A stretch of 64,000 nt of DNA from Notospermus geniculatus (GCA_002633025.1 NMRB01000058.1:464420-528419); one strand, 5' to 3'; counted from the first letter of the stretch, positions 47,801 to 62,800 are shown. Notes: generated from the letters alone by a model not told the origin. Made by a program: numbers and translations.

Positions 47801-50800
47801 CTTTTTACATTAATTTTCTTGTCATTTATTTTACATGCTGGATGGTGGTGGTACACTGCATAGTGTATTCCTACATAGGTTCTTCCTCCATCAGTATCTG
47901 ATTGAAGTGTTCTCCACGCAAGGATTTTGTTAGTTCAGCACGTTTGAGGAGCCGGTGTGGTGTAGTGGCCAAGTCCCTCTGTCCAACAGTCAGAGGGTCC
48001 CAGGTTCGAACCCCACTGTTAGCATGAGACTTGAATCTTCACCTCAGTGGCTACTCACCCACACAGTTGTTATACCTAGCTGGCGAGATGTTTATGTGAA
48101 TGTCTAGTCATAAGTATTTGTACCTTGTGGCAGCCAGCCATAGTACTATTTTGATCTGGATTGCACAGGCCTATAGCGAGGGTAAGTCTCTGACACCATG
48201 ATGTAGCAATAAGGCACTAAGCCTCACATTAGGGACGTTGAGATCAGTGACTTATCACGGATCCTTTACGTATATGGATAGAATTCTGTACGAGGACAAA
48301 TTTTGTGTACATGTACATTCCGATCCGTATACGTGTATGTAAGGATCTGTGATAAGTCGCTGATCCTCCCTATTATCATGCACCAACTTATGAATGGATT
48401 CATTGCTGTTTCAGCCTACTTCAAATGAACATTAAAACAATAAAATATTGCCTTTTCTTCATCAAGGGTATTCAGCTCAAACAAGATTCTCATCCGAATC
48501 GAATTTCGATAATAACTGAGACATGAGGGATTGGCGGATGAAATTAATTCCCAGAAAGCTTTGTCATTTGTATCTCGTGATTACCTAATGAAGTCCCACA
48601 GGAACCATTACCTCCTAAACCACGTTTCTGGCTGAGAGAGGAATAGCCTACTCGGGCAAGTCGGGTGCGATACAGCGAGACTGACATGACTGAGCTTCAT
48701 CTTCAACCCAAGAGCACGTACACGGTACAGAGATTATTAACATCATTCAACTGGAAATTAGGGTTATAATGAACCCTAAAGCATGTAAGGCTTAATCAGA
48801 ATCTATCAGATTTGTGATTTATTTACCTACAGGAATATTTCTGAGTGGTGTCAATTCCTCAGAGTTGTAAAGGTGGGAAAATGTCTATGGTCGGCTTGTG
48901 TTGTTTATAAACCACTTAACACTTAACCTCTCCGTCTGATATGAGCTGAAGAAGGTTATGGTTGGTTCGTATGAGCAGGGTTGATGGCAGTTATGGTCAG
49001 TTCATACCAGTTTTACAAAAGTCTGTGCTTGAGAGAGGAATGTCCCAATATCAAGTCAAACAGGCTGTGGCAGATGAAGTGAATGGCAGAATAGATGTAA
49101 TTGCTCCAAATCAGTCTATACAATTACCCACTGCCTTCGGCACAAATTCTTATACAAATTCTCATACGCTACTTGACTTGTTACAGAATTCTTACAACTC
49201 AAACCGAAAATATCAGAATTGCCTTATATGCATGCCTGCACACTACGCTTCTAATATTGGTCTTATTGTAATGGGTGCATACATATTGTATTAGGTTGCA
49301 ATCAAAGACATTTAGACCACGCAATTGTATGTAAATCTAACCCTTGGAATGAATTATTGCAGACTTGATTGATTTTTCGTGTGTTTCGTTTTGAGATAGT
49401 CACACCTGTAGTATTGCTTCAGTTATTGTACTAGTTAGACCGACTTAGTAATTACCATAGATACGTGATCCTCAGAAAAACATGTTCTACGGATTAGGAA
49501 AATACTGGTATGTTATGACCGATACATGTACATGTACACTGGTCATATTTTTCACATTTTCTGAATATCAGTAAAGGCATATGGTCATGGCGGTAGGCCT
49601 ACATTGTATTATGCAAGTCTATACATCTATCTAAAGGCGTAGGCCTGGATTCTGGAGATCCAAAATGTAGCGCGAAAATTTGCCTGTGAATGACGGGCAT
49701 TATTTGGAACGAAACTCTAATGCAAGTCTTAGTGTCACTCCTCACTGCACCATTTTTGTGGGATGACGGAGAAAAATAAGAAGATAAAACTCAGGATAAA
49801 GAAAACAACAATTCCCATGTAATTTTATCGCAATTCTGTCAGAACTTGGTCAGTTTTTCTGCCCGTAATATTGTGAGACGTGTCTAATGGCAGGATATTG
49901 AATATTTTTGCAGCTATCATCTCCATCCTGGTGTATCCGCAGGAATCCTTTGAACGACGGAAGATGCTATCATTATCTTTTCACAGTGGAAAACAGACCA
50001 CATACTCAGACATTTCTTTTGCGGTCTGATTGTCGATATCTTCACCCGGCTTCTGCCTCGCATGGCTGATGTTGATGTGTCTAGGATGCGCTGATGAGGT
50101 CTGAACCGTCTAGTGCTGTGTGGGGACAATTCAAAATCAAGCCAGTTTTCTGTTGCAGATGCCCAAACTTCTAGTTTGCCCTCACCCGGCTATTTTCCCT
50201 TAGTATAATCTTAGTTCACGACTGGCCCTTCAGTTCAAAAAAATAGAATTGGGCGTAGTGCTGTGATCAGAAAAACTCAACATTTTGTAGAATTAGAGAC
50301 ATAGTTGGTGACAGCGTGGGAGACCGTGTCAAAGGAACTTCATTTTTGGGACACCCTGTTGGTCCCCATCATCAGTCAAGGCTGTAGCATCATAAACTAA
50401 TCGCTGATAATGTTGAATAATGAATGCATGGATTATGCGCTCATCCATCAATTAGAAGCGCCTAGAGTGTTATGCACAATAAATTAGTCTGACATTCTGA
50501 CCAACACCCAGCTTTCTATTTCAAGATGTGCGCATTTATCATGTTTATGTAAACAACTGAGGTAGTTGAGTCCTTGTTTGAGAATAGGATGGTAGGCCTA
50601 GGCCTAGTTGATGTCACAACATCAGCCCTAGCTCCACCAGGATATTGGGAATGACTCACGTTGTACTCACTCAAATGGACAGATGTTTTTGCTGTTTATT
50701 TGTGACATCATGATAAATAAAAAAAAACTATTAAAAACTAACTGCTGCCTGCTTCAAAATCATGATCACAATTTTCTGGGACATTCCGTGTCCTTTCTTG

Positions 50801-53800
50801 ACCCCATGCCCAAGTAATCAGTATGATTACTTGTAAGTTACATACCGGTATTCAAAGCGTAGGCCAATAAATGAAATGATTTCTGTTTTGAAACGGCAGC
50901 CGCCAGCTGATGTAGTCATTTGTTATTATCGTTATTATTGTGTTTTGATTACTAATACAATCAAAGGCATTTGTATTTATTGAAGTAGTCTCGTGGAAAG
51001 AACATGTGCAGCGTCATGTCTGTAATTCCTTCAGTGACTCACTGCAGCTACGTGGTTTTACAGTAGGACCTCCTGTAATGGACACCTCTGCCAGGCGGAT
51101 ACCTCTCTCTTATGGATACCTAATATCCCAGATTAGGCATTTCGATTTAGCCCATCTCAACTTCTGTAATCAGGACACACTCAGTAAACGTCAGTGGAGG
51201 AACCTCTATATTAAGGACACCTTTGTGACTGACTGAATATGTCCTGATTACAGAGGACAAAATGAATAGGAATGACAAATATGGGACTGTCCTCAATGGG
51301 AGAGGTCCTATTGGCAGAGGTGTCCATCATGGCATGTTCTAGTTCTACTGTATAGCATTTGTCCACCCAAGTGCATCCTTTGTATAGAGGTTTGTTTGTG
51401 GGCTGACAGCTGCCAATGATGGCAAAAAGCAGTAGTGACTTCATACCTCTAGAGGCAGTGTGGGTTGAATGATCTGTCAGGCTCAGCTGAAAGCGCTGCG
51501 CCATAGATATGCCGTGCATAGTTACGGTTGCTAATGGAGTGTGGGGAAGACGTATCTGATGATGTCATCATGGTAGTCTGGTATTTGCCGTGTTGCTCGT
51601 GAAGTCAATATGTTACCGAGAATACACTCCCACTTGACAGATAATTCTCTTAGAAGTGAAAAAGTGCCAGTAGGATCAATCAGTGAGATGGACATCGGTA
51701 TTTTTTCGTTGACTTTGGAAGATCGTCATTCTTTTATTATACAATTTTCCTTTTATTTTCAGAGTCCAGTCTAATTGAAAGTATATTTTTCATGTGGATC
51801 CCATGTCACGTGTCTCCTGCTGCACAGAAATTTTATAATGTAGTTGGTCAAGGTTTAACTATGTAATTTGCCTGGGACAGAACCCCTAATGACATTCCTT
51901 GACAAGGTGTAATTCCTGTCATAAATGTAACTAATTACCAAGTGAACCACGACGTACATGATTTCACCTTTGGTCAAAAATGGTAACTAATCCTTGTAAA
52001 AGTCCCTAAAAAGGAAATCTAATAACCAAATTAAATCTTTAATCCATAGCTTCGATCTCTGACAGGCAGATCCGGTCCTATCATACCCCTTTCTCAAATG
52101 GGTTTTCCATCTCAATATATCTAATAAAATAGCTACCATCATTTCTCCTTCTGTTAACTCTGTCAGAAGTATACGGTATACGAAAATGCCGGTTAACAAA
52201 GGCTTGAAATGGATTCACGACCGTGAAGCCGTTGTTAACCGGCGTTTTCCTATACCGTATACTTCTATGTAAAGGAAGCCTTAGGGATTCACCATCACAA
52301 TACACGTACTATTCTTTACTTTCAATACCTACATTTCATTATTGAAGGTACAGCCGCTTTGTGGATCAATCTGAGGTCTTGTCCCTCACTCAGTACGTCA
52401 CAAGCAAGCATTGGCACTCGTTGACCTAGGTGACCGTCATGAGGTGTACGTGGGCGATGATGTAGGGACCTCATGCTAAGAACTATTGACCACAGGATGA
52501 GATGAGCTTGGAGGATTGTCTTGTTTACAAAGCCTATGATGTGACTTCCCTGTTGGAGTGAGTTAATGGGTTTCACCTTCTCTGCTTGCAGCTGATAGAG
52601 TCATTAGGCTTGGTGATCTATCGAGCTCTAGATTATGGCCTCGAAGAATCAGAAGAGCGATCACTCGGTGTCGGTCTGGAGACGATGATCATGAGGATGA
52701 CGGGTAGCGACGAGGGGAGAAACAGTGATACAGAATGTGACGAAGGTATAGAAAATGACCAAGATGAAGATAAATGTGGTATCACATTTGAAGATGTTAT
52801 AAAGGTAGGTTTAGCATAAAAAGTTCCAAAAGCTGCCGTGAATGAAGAAAGCGTAGTCTTTCAAAATACTGGCACATCAGAACATGGCCAGTGATGAAGC
52901 AAGAAAGTAGTCAGGTAGTTTGTCTCATGCTAGGAATTTCACCCTGATATGACGGAGCATCGTATCGTAATAAACAAAAAACATTCTTCCCTTTTGCAGG
53001 TGTGCATGCATCACGTGGCCGTGTCAGGAGAAGCTGCTAACCACTATAAAGCCGTCTGTCGGGCGCTTGTGGCAGAGGCACAAGAACTCATACACTTCCT
53101 GGAAAAGATATCAACACAAAAAGAGGTAAAAGTCAAGGAGATCCAAATATTCATACTGATAACCCCAGCATCCAGTCATCTCAGCAATTAGAGAGTCAAA
53201 ATTATTACCATAATGATCGATAATATGCAAACTACAAAAACGTCTACGCAGAAAAGTGGATCAATAGGTTTGATAGAAGCAGGATGCTGCTGCTGCTGAT
53301 GTTGGCATCCTGTTCATTGCGTTGAGTTGGTGTAGGACTCGGTGGAAGATACCTATTGTTACTTTTTTAGTAGAATTGCTGAATGGTATCCATCTGTTGC
53401 TGATTGAGTTAACCCTTTCATTGCCGGTGGTGACTTCACTGAAATTGACAAACTACCAAATTTTTAAATCTCATAGGAACCCTGTCACATAGGTATTCAT
53501 TGAAAAGGACTCTCAGAGAGCTTTCCAATGAATACCTATGTGATGGGTTTCAGGTTCCTTTTAGCTTTTTCACATTTTTTAAAGAAAAGGGGCTGTTCAT
53601 TTTCGTCACTTGAGGAATCTGAGTTGTGATCCTTGGGAAAACGGAAAAAGTTATGCACTTGCAAGTTATAGGGATTATTTTTTGTGCCGTACAGAATAAT
53701 TGCTGCAATTTGCAGCTTCATAGCTTTCTCCATTTTCTCCAGGATCACAACTCAGATTCCTCAATTGACGAAAATGAACAGTCCCTTTGCCACTAATTGC

Positions 53801-56800
53801 AGTGAAAGTGTTAAGGGGTTAATAGAAACAAAGTACAGGTGGCCTCTTGACAGAGAAGAGGAATCCTAATCAAATGAATTGGTTTTATGATGTGATGCCG
53901 CAATTATCGGATTCCGTCTGCTGTGGTTTAGAATGGGAAATTAGATTCGGTGTTTGTCTTGAGCGTTGAGAAAAACTCCTTAAGAAGTTCTTATCATGAT
54001 TGCCGGAGTGTTGTATAGCGAACACAAGAAGTTCTCATCTTTATTGCCGAAGAGTTGTATCGCGAACACGTTCTGATTGCATTACTTGTGTGGTTTTGTT
54101 CGTCTGATGTTCCACCCGTTGAGATTTGAGTGAGATACTCGCGGAAGATGAAAGAGGCAAAGAGGAAATTGGTATTGGAAGCCGAGAGGGGTGATGGTGA
54201 AAAATTCATCAGACCAGAATTCCAGTCTATCGTACATTTGTAGTGAAGTGAAGTGGTTGAAATCCTCCAATACGTCTGCTTTAGACCAACTTTTGAGAGT
54301 AGGAATTCTGTCGATCTTCAACAGCCCCCGTCTTATGGCTCCCCCGCTATCTGATGCCAATTTCTGCCTCAGGAAGTACACTTAAGATTTTCAATGCATA
54401 CACTGAAGCCATCATCTTTACAAGCACCGAACCGCGTTAGTGTTTGAAGATTATTCTGGTGATACCCATGACAACTGGAAGAACTTGAGATCTAAGGCAG
54501 AAAAACTAAAAAACTCATCATCTTTCATGTCTTCACTCTGTCGCCGAGCTTGAAATCGCGCCATTCATATTGATTATGATTTGCAGTTGCACTCGAAGCG
54601 TTCCTTTCACACAACTTATTACTGTGTACATACTCCGTCTCTGTCTTAATTACTTCCTCTCGGTGCGAGATTGAGAGGAGTGTGTTCAATGTTAAAGGGA
54701 CACCGTCAGTCAGTTGCAGTGAAAAGTGAAGAGAAGAGGGAGACCCTATTCAAGATTTCCAGAACGCAACTTTAACTAGGCCCACCAATTGACGTTGACA
54801 TCATGATGCAGAGCCATGGGCGGAGGAGGGGGGGGGGCGGACCAGAAACTTGAGGTGAAAACAACACTGCACCACTCCCGACAACCCTAAGTTGACTGAA
54901 TTAGTCGTCAGTGGAGTTCTGCCACCACTCTCCCCTGAGCGACTGGTATAATTTTCGTGAAAGCAAGCGATCCACATAGATAATGAAGTTTGATGACACT
55001 GGAGATCCTCTCCCCGAGGGCAAGAATCAGTGATCATTACCATAATACTGGGATTTAATTTGCGATGGGTTAGCGGAAGTGGTACATACATTAAAGGAAA
55101 ACTCCCATCCCAAAACTTAGAATACCAAAATCTGCTCTTCTTTGCCTCCTTTAAGCAAAAATTTATAAGCTCGCCTGATAAATGTTTGCTTTAAGTCGTG
55201 GCTCTATCATATTTCAGTTAGAGCAGCCGTAATCAAAAAGATAGCTTAACCCCAATCTAATGCAGGCTGACTTGTACTGGAAAACGCATATATCACACTT
55301 TCTATTTGCCAATTTCCGCAAAAAAAACTATGAAACCATAGAATATCGGTGTATAATATGTAGTGGAACTTATTTCATAATGTATATACAGTTTTCTTAT
55401 GAAATGGTGGTTTTTATCAGGCTTTCACTATACGCCAGATTTACCTGACAGGAAAGCAATTGATTATATTTCCATAGAGCAATTTTGGATAAAAAGTGGT
55501 TGGCAAGGAGAGTGGTAACCATGTTAACCCATCCTGTGCCAGTGTGGAGATTGTGACTGGTGGACGTCTTTACTAGAAGATGCATTACTTGGCAGCTCTT
55601 ACAAGATCTGTATGACCCTCCCTTTAGAAAATGTCACAGGGCCCAAAATACCAGCAACAAATTGACCAAACTTGGTCTGAAGATGTGTCATCTATCCAGA
55701 TACAGACAGAAATGACAACAACACTGGGTGCAATGACTTGGGGAGAGAAAGGGTTACATATACAGTGCACCCTTGCTCTTATGAACCTCGATTTTACGAA
55801 CTCCTGGATATTACGAACCCAATGTCTGGCTCCCAGAATTTCATGACATGCATGTAAATCCTTGCTATTACGAACTCCGCGTAAGTACAAACTTAACCCT
55901 TGGACCCCGAAGGGTTCGTAATAGCGAGGGGGACTGTAGTGTATTTGGAAATGAGAATAATTTTGGATGCTGTCCCCTTACTTTTACCTAGTACTGTAGG
56001 TCCTTGCTGAAAATAGCCCAGACACAGCCCCTACATCTTTTCTGTGTGTTGAATCTGCTGCCCAAAACTGCCTCAGAGATATTTGTCAGTCCATCATCAA
56101 AACCACCTCAATCATTTTCCTCAGCCTCATCTCATAATAATGTTCATATCTGTTGTATTTACAGAAGCTTGGTGGTGATGAAGTGGATCGGAATGACCTG
56201 GAGGACCTGCAGAAACTGGACTGGGTATGTAGCCGACACTGTCAGGAGATTGCTGTATGCAATGTACCTTCAGCTGACAGAGAGTGGTGTAGTGTAAACG
56301 TCAGTGCCTATCACCGCTGATGTTCTCGGTTCGATTCCCTCAGCTGGATTCATCTTCATGTGATAAAGATTGTGACTCTCTTCACGAGGGAGGTTTTCTT
56401 TGGCCACTCTGGTTACCCCCTGCTTCTTCCTCCTAACTAAATATTGCCTATACAGTAGAACCTCACTATTGCGGACACCCTTGGGACTGAGCTCAGCTGT
56501 CCATAATAGTGAGGTGTCCGCAATATTGAAACTCCCATCAATAACGGACACCAGTCTTTGGAAAATTCGGGACTGGACAAACCCGTCCGTAATCTTGAGG
56601 TGTCCACTTTATTGAGGTGTCCGTTTGGTGAGGTTCTACTGTAGATCCAATAATGCTGTATTTGCCCTTGGTTCTCAACTCAATATTCCGAACCTCATCT
56701 GCAATTGAGGTGAAGGAGCTGTCATCATGGGTTGTCCATCCAGTAATTGGTCCGGAATATCTGTGGAATGCATTTGAACCCATTTACAGACTCTTCACCC

Positions 56801-59800
56801 AGACGAGGCCAGATCTTATGAATAAGTACCAATATTTGGTGTCTAGAACAGCTTGACTTTCCGATCATTGGTTTTTCTTGATCTTTTTCCAACATCTGAT
56901 TCCATCTTATTTTGCTCTACGTAGGAAATGGGGGTAAGGTCAAAATGGCATTATACTTTAATCATAAATGTTGTAAACTTTGAAAACATACGGAATGCAA
57001 AATGTCCAAAATGTGTTAAAAAAACAATTGCGATTTATAATTTACAAATAAACGTTGTCTTGTACTGTGAGAATGTGTCAGTTCTTTGTAGTGCCAAAGT
57101 ATTTTAATGTGGGAAAGTGCCGATCTGTCAGAGCTAGCCTTACACTATCTTCGTGACGCACCAGTATGAAGATCAAAGTCCTATGCCTGACTAACTCAGA
57201 AAGGCTTTCGCTGGTGTTTTTCATGTACTGGTAAAGATCTATCTAGGGCTCTATCGGAGGATGGAGGATTAAAGGATAAGGTGTACGGTACATACTGTGG
57301 GTGGAACGTTCCGTTCCGTGTTTCTTCCCATGAAAGCTTTTGTTGCCATGGTTTGATAATTATTGATTTCCCAATTTAGCTAAGCCCATTTTGTTGCATA
57401 CCTTAGCTTGTACTCATTGTATTGCTCTCATAGGAGCTGGTTTCTCAGTCTTTTTTCTGCTCGTAAAAAAGTGATGTTGCCATGACCCAACACCCCTGGA
57501 CCTCGATGAAATACTGCATAAAATGTAACATAAACTTTGCTTCAAATTCTTATTGTGACCTCATTTTCTATCCAATCATGACATATTGAGACAAGAAGAT
57601 TGAGTTTGGGGCATTCTGTACCCCAGTACATATATTGCGAATCTTGTCACCATGCTTTGGCTGTGTATGGACACAAGACAACATGCTTTGGCTGTGTATG
57701 GACACAACTCACCATGCTTTGGCTGTGTATGGACGCAAACCACCATGCTTTGGCTGTGTATGGACGCAAACCACCATGCATTTTCTGTGTATGGACACAA
57801 GACAATGCTTTGGCTGTGTATGGACGTAAACCACCATACTTTGGCTGTGTATAGACACAAGCCAACATGCATTTTCTGTGTATGGACAGGAGACAGTTAT
57901 GCTTTGGCTATGCATGCTTGTTGTCTTCTCCTTCACTGAAGATAGTTCAGGCAAAACAAGCTGAAAGGCTGATTAATAAAAGTCAAAAGTAGTTAATCTC
58001 TCAGAGAAATGCCTGCAGTACACTGTTCTTGCGATGGCTTATCTGATTTGCTGTACTCAGCCCTTCCTGTCATTTCAGGCACGGCTATGGATGCAAGTCC
58101 TCCGACAGTTACGGGACGGTGTAAGACTGAAATCGGTATCAGGCGCAGGCCAAAAGGACAGTGAATTTGAACTGACGCCATACGAAATTCTAATGGAGGA
58201 CATCCGGTCAAGGAGATACACGTTAAATAAAGTCATGGTGGGTATAAAAATATTACTTGCTGAATTCTCAATTGGTGTTCAACTGCACAAATAAACAAAT
58301 CTAACCATTGAATATTCAGAGTCAGGGCCCTGTCTGCTCATGCATGTGTAGGCCAGTAGCCCTGATCCAGTGTATTCAAATTCAACCCTGAAACGTGACT
58401 CATTCGTTCCCATATTTGGCAATTTTCAGAGTGTCTTGACTGATGGGGCGGATGTAGTGCCTTTCGATAAGGGCACTGATGTGAGTCTTAAATGTTCGGC
58501 ACTGATTATGTGTGAATGCTGAATACTCCTCCATCACGCCTGTCGTATTAGATTTAACTTGCATGCGCTCTGTCATTCAGTTTTCATACTGTAAACCCAA
58601 GTTTTTGTGGACCTGGTTCTTTTCATGAAAGTAGTTCAGAATGCTGAATTCAGTTGTGAAAAATGGGTACTTAATGCGTATCAAAAATTTGGTTTACAAA
58701 AACTTTGGGTTTACAGTACCTTGTTGTTGCTTTCAATGTCTTCTACCTATCTCGTTCTATCTCCAGGTAAACGGTGACATTCCTCCAAAAGTCAAAGAGG
58801 ATGCCCACGCCATGATCCTCGAGTTCATACGATCGAGACCTCCTCTTCATCCGGTAAGCATTACGGGCTGACCATCCCTTCTTATTTTCCTTGATCTTCT
58901 TCATATTTTGTTGGCATACTGCTCCTTTCTTGATGTAGCTTTTTAGATGCGGCCTATTTCTTTTGTGTGTCCGAATCAGGAAGTTTTCTTAATGAGAAGG
59001 TGGACTTTTGACTCACAACTTCTCTCCAGTCCACAATTCAGGAAGAGTAGATGGCAATTCTCAATTCTTAGCTGAGATCCTTAGGGCCATGGGACTATGG
59101 ACGGGATGGTGACATTGAGAAAAGATTTGGGCCGCTAGCCATGTTTAGAGGGCCTGGAAGTAACGTGGTTCCACCCTGAGATGATGTACTTAACATACAT
59201 GTAGTCTGTTTAGGCCAGTTTTGGTCAATTTGTCTTGGTGCTTGCCAACTTCCAGAAATCCAGTGTGAAAATCCATGTTTTATGTTTCCAAAAAGTTAAT
59301 TCACTGAGTGGTGTTTGCCTTTCCATGATAGCTTATTCTGAATTCAATGTAGAATTCGTTACGTGTTTCAGATGAAGGACCGACAGCTGAAATCACCTCC
59401 AAAAGAGGAGCCGAATCTCCACGAGCAATTATTAGACGCCATCAAATCAGCTGAACCCAAAAAACTAAAACATGTGGGAGGAGGCAATTTATACGGTAAG
59501 TTCTGTAAAAAACTGGGATGTTTTCACCGTGATATCTGAATCACCTGTGTTGTGCGTAAACTGATCCTGTATAAGTGAAATCCGATCTTTGTAGTTGTCG
59601 CTACTTTCTTAGTGTTTGTAATGAAAGAGATTTCTGCATCAGTGTTGTGGAGTATAATGTGACATTTGTGATCGAGTATTGGATATCATTACAGTGTGTT
59701 CGAAATAAGCTGTCTTAAGTAGGTGAGGCCTATTGTGTGCGCTACTCCGTTCCTGTTCTGGATTATATGCAGGCACTAGGGATTGCACAGGGGAATGGTA

Positions 59801-62800
59801 ATGCCTTTTGACAGATCAGCAGCAAACATAAGTTCACTCCTTTATGTGGATCATACATGTATTTGCATTGGGTAGATTATCTTGATCCAAAGAGGAGAAA
59901 AGCACAAAAATTGACACACAATATATGATAAATGAAAAGGCAATTTCCAGAGTGTTTGCGAATTTTCGACCCCAACCGGGGTCTTCTTCAGGCTGGAACT
60001 TTACAATCCGAAACTCTAGAACAGTCTGAGCTGAAACCCAAATGTAGATTAGAATCGGTAGATTATCTTGAGTTGGTTGGTCCTTGTGATGTAGGGGCAA
60101 CTTAACATTCTGATCTGGGGCCCTGGTTGCAAAAATGGCCAGCCAGCAGGCCCCAACAGTATCATTTTGTGTACCTATCTTTGACAGCTAATTTTGAATG
60201 CATTGTAATCACATCAGTTCTCAACAAGAATCTGTTGTCTTCTGTCCAATTGCGTAGATTTCTGATCAGCTTACTTCGCTGCAGGATTTATTCGGATGAC
60301 TTATTTCAAATTTTTTCAGGCTCCAATTACCTCCGTCGTTTTTCTGAACCAGCAGGTACTACTGTCACCTAACCTGTGTGAATTAATTTGAACCCTGTAG
60401 CATAGACCAATGCTGCTGTGACATGCCCTCAATAGGTCTCTCCCACATCTTGGGTTGCTGTGGAGCGTATCCTGTGTGCTTTTCTATCCGCTCGATAACC
60501 TAACCTCATCTTGTAATGTCATTTAAGGTCTCTGGTCTCTTCAGAGGGAGAGAGCGGAGACCTTAAGCATTGTGATTTTAACCCTTGTTGTTTGAGATGA
60601 CCTTACCCAGAAAATACACTTGTAGCCTTACTAATGTATGACTGAATACCATACATACAGAACAAAGGGGGAGGACACTAAACCCCATTCCGGTGGGCCT
60701 ATTTATTGGTGATACATCCTGAATCCTCTGGGGTAGTGTGTCAGACACAAGTCTTACTATTGCTGTAGTGGAAGCTGATAGATGGCAGACACCGACAGTG
60801 AGCCAGAATGGGGTGGGGGTGGGGCAAATGATGGCAGTTCGATCGTCAAATGTTTTGAAGATGGACTGGAAAACATCACTATCATAAATCCATGTTGCTA
60901 ACATCACTTCAACTCATATAGCAGTTAGTTCCTTATTTATCACAGAATCCAGACAGGGACCATCATCCTAGTGATTTATTTTCTGTCTGTCTAGTTTAGT
61001 GACTAACATTAGATGATTATTTCACTCACTACAACCATGTACCATCCAGAATATCTCTGTGTTAGCAGTTTATTAATGTGTAATCAAATCATAATGAGAG
61101 ATGTTATGAATACCTTCCATTCCTAATTCTTTGTTTTAAACATGAATGTTCTAGCTGAAAAGAGGGGCAAAACAAAGACCTTTAAGACCCTTATAAAGAC
61201 ACGAGGTCAGTTTGGCTGTGGCCCTCCTTATAACTTCTTTTGGGTGACAGTTTCCATGACTTCAATCTGATTTGGTTATGGTTGCCTGTTTGAGATTCCA
61301 GCATGAGATCAGGCTGAAACAACAGTTTATCAAATGCTTGACTTTTTTCTGTCTAAGACATCTTGGTGCTCTTGGTACTGGAATGCTCTGATATGCATGA
61401 TTGATACTTCACAGGTTGACCTGATAAAATGTCCTTTGGACAATGTGGCAGTTGTCTCCCTGTTCAGGGAACATTTTTGGCCACAGATACATTTGGGTTG
61501 GACCAGTCTATGCTAGCTGTCTTGTTCACCTTTTGAGAACCATCCCTCCCCCACTGGGACTGGGACTCTGTACATCAGCTTCATGCACTGAAACTTGTAT
61601 AAACTACATGTACATCTTCTAGTACGAATGACGATTTTTCAAAAGCATGTGTTGTTGAATCACCCTTTAAATCACTTTAAATCATGCAATATTCTACATG
61701 TACGTACATCAACTTTGATTAAAGAGTCTGTGTTATGTTACATATTACCAGTAATGGATGAACACCTAGTAATGGATGAACACCTTTGCCTTTGATGACT
61801 GTTATGCATCTGACAGGAACTAAATTTTGTCTCCGTGCGTCTGGCATCATGTGCCTGTTTGGAAAGTAATCAGCAACTAACGCGAGTCGTTAATTTGCGC
61901 AACTGATGACAAAGGTGACGGGTCTTTAATGAGGGATTAAGAGTCATTATTCGTCTTTTGATTGTTTTAACTCTCTGAGCAGTTTCTGCCTTCAGTAAGC
62001 GAATTTGGCAAACTCAGACTCCCCTTTTCAGAAGTTAGTCCACTGAATTTTAGATATTCTCTTCTATTCCAGTCGAGACATCACGAACGAAGCTGTTTGA
62101 GGATGCTACGAGTCCACAACCCACCAGAAAACTCATCAAAGCTGACATGTCATTATTTCAAAGTTACAGTGTAAGTTAACTTCGAGGGCTGTACTGACAT
62201 GTGTTCAAGTCCTAGTCGAATCAAATTCATAATCATAATGTGAAGAGGGAGCCCTGTTTTTGACCGGTAGTTCAGTTTCCTCCTACATTTGCCCAAGTGG
62301 AAGGATTCAATAGTTTGTCAAAAATTTTCCTTCAGGATGACGAAACGTCAACAGCTCAAAGCGATGATGATGACGATGACGATGAAACCACCGATTGTGC
62401 TGATGATGATGACGACGAAGTATTCGAAAATCGGCAGAAAATTACGCCAGAAGAATTTGCCCCACCAACACCACTTGATTCACCCACAATGCCTTGGCAG
62501 AAACGAAGTATGTTGAAGAGACTCCTACTTGTACACTTTATTCGATGGAAAGTGTTCGGCCCAGACAACACCAGTGTCATAACTTTGTAATTTCTAGTCC
62601 TATATGCTGGACTTTCATCTAAATCTTTTGTTACGTGGTAACTTGTCTATGTTTGGAGACCCCTCTTCTTCAGTGTGATCTTTGATTGACAGGTTATGAA
62701 ACCATTATTTTCCTATTTCAGTCGCACTTGACCTCACATTACACAACCCAGCCAGACCACGGACGAGCTCCGAACGGCGCCATAGCATAACAGTTTGTGA

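Noticed and set aside
47950-48025. Possible tRNA gene
   Set aside because: A and B boxes are present but the acceptor stem does not close well, and a longer unrelated body follows, so a SINE is the better call.
48962-49294. 110-codon frame in SPIRE intron 2
   Set aside because: No recognisable domain and no good splice sites. Its first codon is not needed by any model.
57600-57954. Overlapping frames on both strands with WLCMDT and HTQPKH repeats
   Set aside because: They are created by the 29-bp tandem repeat in SPIRE intron 5.
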